64,000 nucleotides of DNA, taken from contig NC_079378.1 in NCBI RefSeq assembly GCF_021018895.1, positions 11,033,501-11,097,500 of the forward strand. Direction: 5' to 3'. The translations under genes were made by a program, and so were the position numbers. Shown here piece after piece: positions 63,691-64,000 of this stretch. The notes under the pieces were generated by a model. It ran no database searches. It saw nothing but the letters and a program-made list of their open reading frames with translations, and was not told where the DNA came from. Numbering within the stretch: position 1 is the stretch's first letter; each line of letters starts with the position of its first letter. The DNA comes from Seriola aureovittata (Eukaryota; Chordata; Actinopteri; Carangiformes; Carangidae).

Positions 63691-64000
63691 GTTAGATAAA
63701 CCATGATGGTGTTCGATGAAAAGTCACCAAAGTTCACAAAGAACCAGGAACCAGAAAAAGAGGAAACAAGGAAAAGGCAAAGATCACCAAAGGCAATATT
63801 GTATTGTCTGTGAACCATGAATGTCTAACAAAATTTGTGCCAATCCATGTGGAGATTTCGACAAGTAAAAAAGTTTGACCTTCTGATGGTGCTAGACAAA
63901 AAGTTGAGAAATAACCAAAGTCATTAGGACTCATCCTCTGGGCACCATGGATATCTCAGCCACATTACATAGCAGTCATCAGATAGTTTAGATATTTCAC
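63690..64000. repeat. Dispersed percomorph repeat, two partial tandem units
   Basis: The text resembles a repeat found throughout percomorph genomes: a phrase like 'gaccttctgatggtgctaga' (63879 onward), 'accaaagtcattaggactca', 'cctctgggcaccatg' and, in the first unit, 'aaccatgaatgtctaacaaa' and 'ccaatccatg'. Two partly overlapping units (about 63705-63860 and 63880-63960) look tandemly arranged. I recognise it from memory and could not check it against a repeat library. Confidence 0.65.

Overview
This window is vertebrate nuclear DNA, most likely from a percomorph ray-finned fish. The evidence is a split, spliced vertebrate gene at the right edge, very dense (CA)n/(TG)n microsatellites, and several dispersed repeats whose wording I recognise from many percomorph genomes. 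There is no bacterial-style gene organisation, and most long open frames are chance or microsatellite artefacts.

Positions 1 to about 59,400 are a gene-poor stretch. I find no exon there that I can defend. It holds microsatellites, homopolymer runs, a 287-bp MITE-like element with terminal inverted repeats (3514-3800), a decayed LINE reverse-transcriptase fragment (about 44661-44970), two copies each of two dispersed teleost repeats (10069/25291 and 35503/47981), a full and a decayed copy of a third (12216/20811), and a single copy of a fourth (14833). Several complex, homeobox-core-rich blocks (about 11570-12000, 18800-19720, 22780-23080, 44390-44600) read like candidate conserved non-coding elements. 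That cannot be proved without an alignment.

Positions 59541-63451 hold the one convincing protein-coding gene: the first four coding exons, on the plus strand, of a LECT2-family (leukocyte cell-derived chemotaxin 2, M23-fold) secreted protein. Its last part lies beyond the window. Exon 1 encodes the signal peptide. Exons 3 and 4 encode the LECT2 domain, with its cysteine pattern and the HxxxD zinc-ligand pair. Exon 2 is unexpected. It is 303 nt, flanked by phase-1 introns on both sides, and encodes a very basic linker followed by a six-cysteine module with beta-defensin-like spacing (C-x6-C-x6-C-x8-C-x7-CC). The gene therefore appears to encode a defensin-like/LECT2 fusion, and skipping exon 2 would leave the frame intact and give an ordinary LECT2. 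This is the most interesting object in the window.

The last 300 bases (about 63690-64000), inside the next intron, are another dispersed percomorph repeat.
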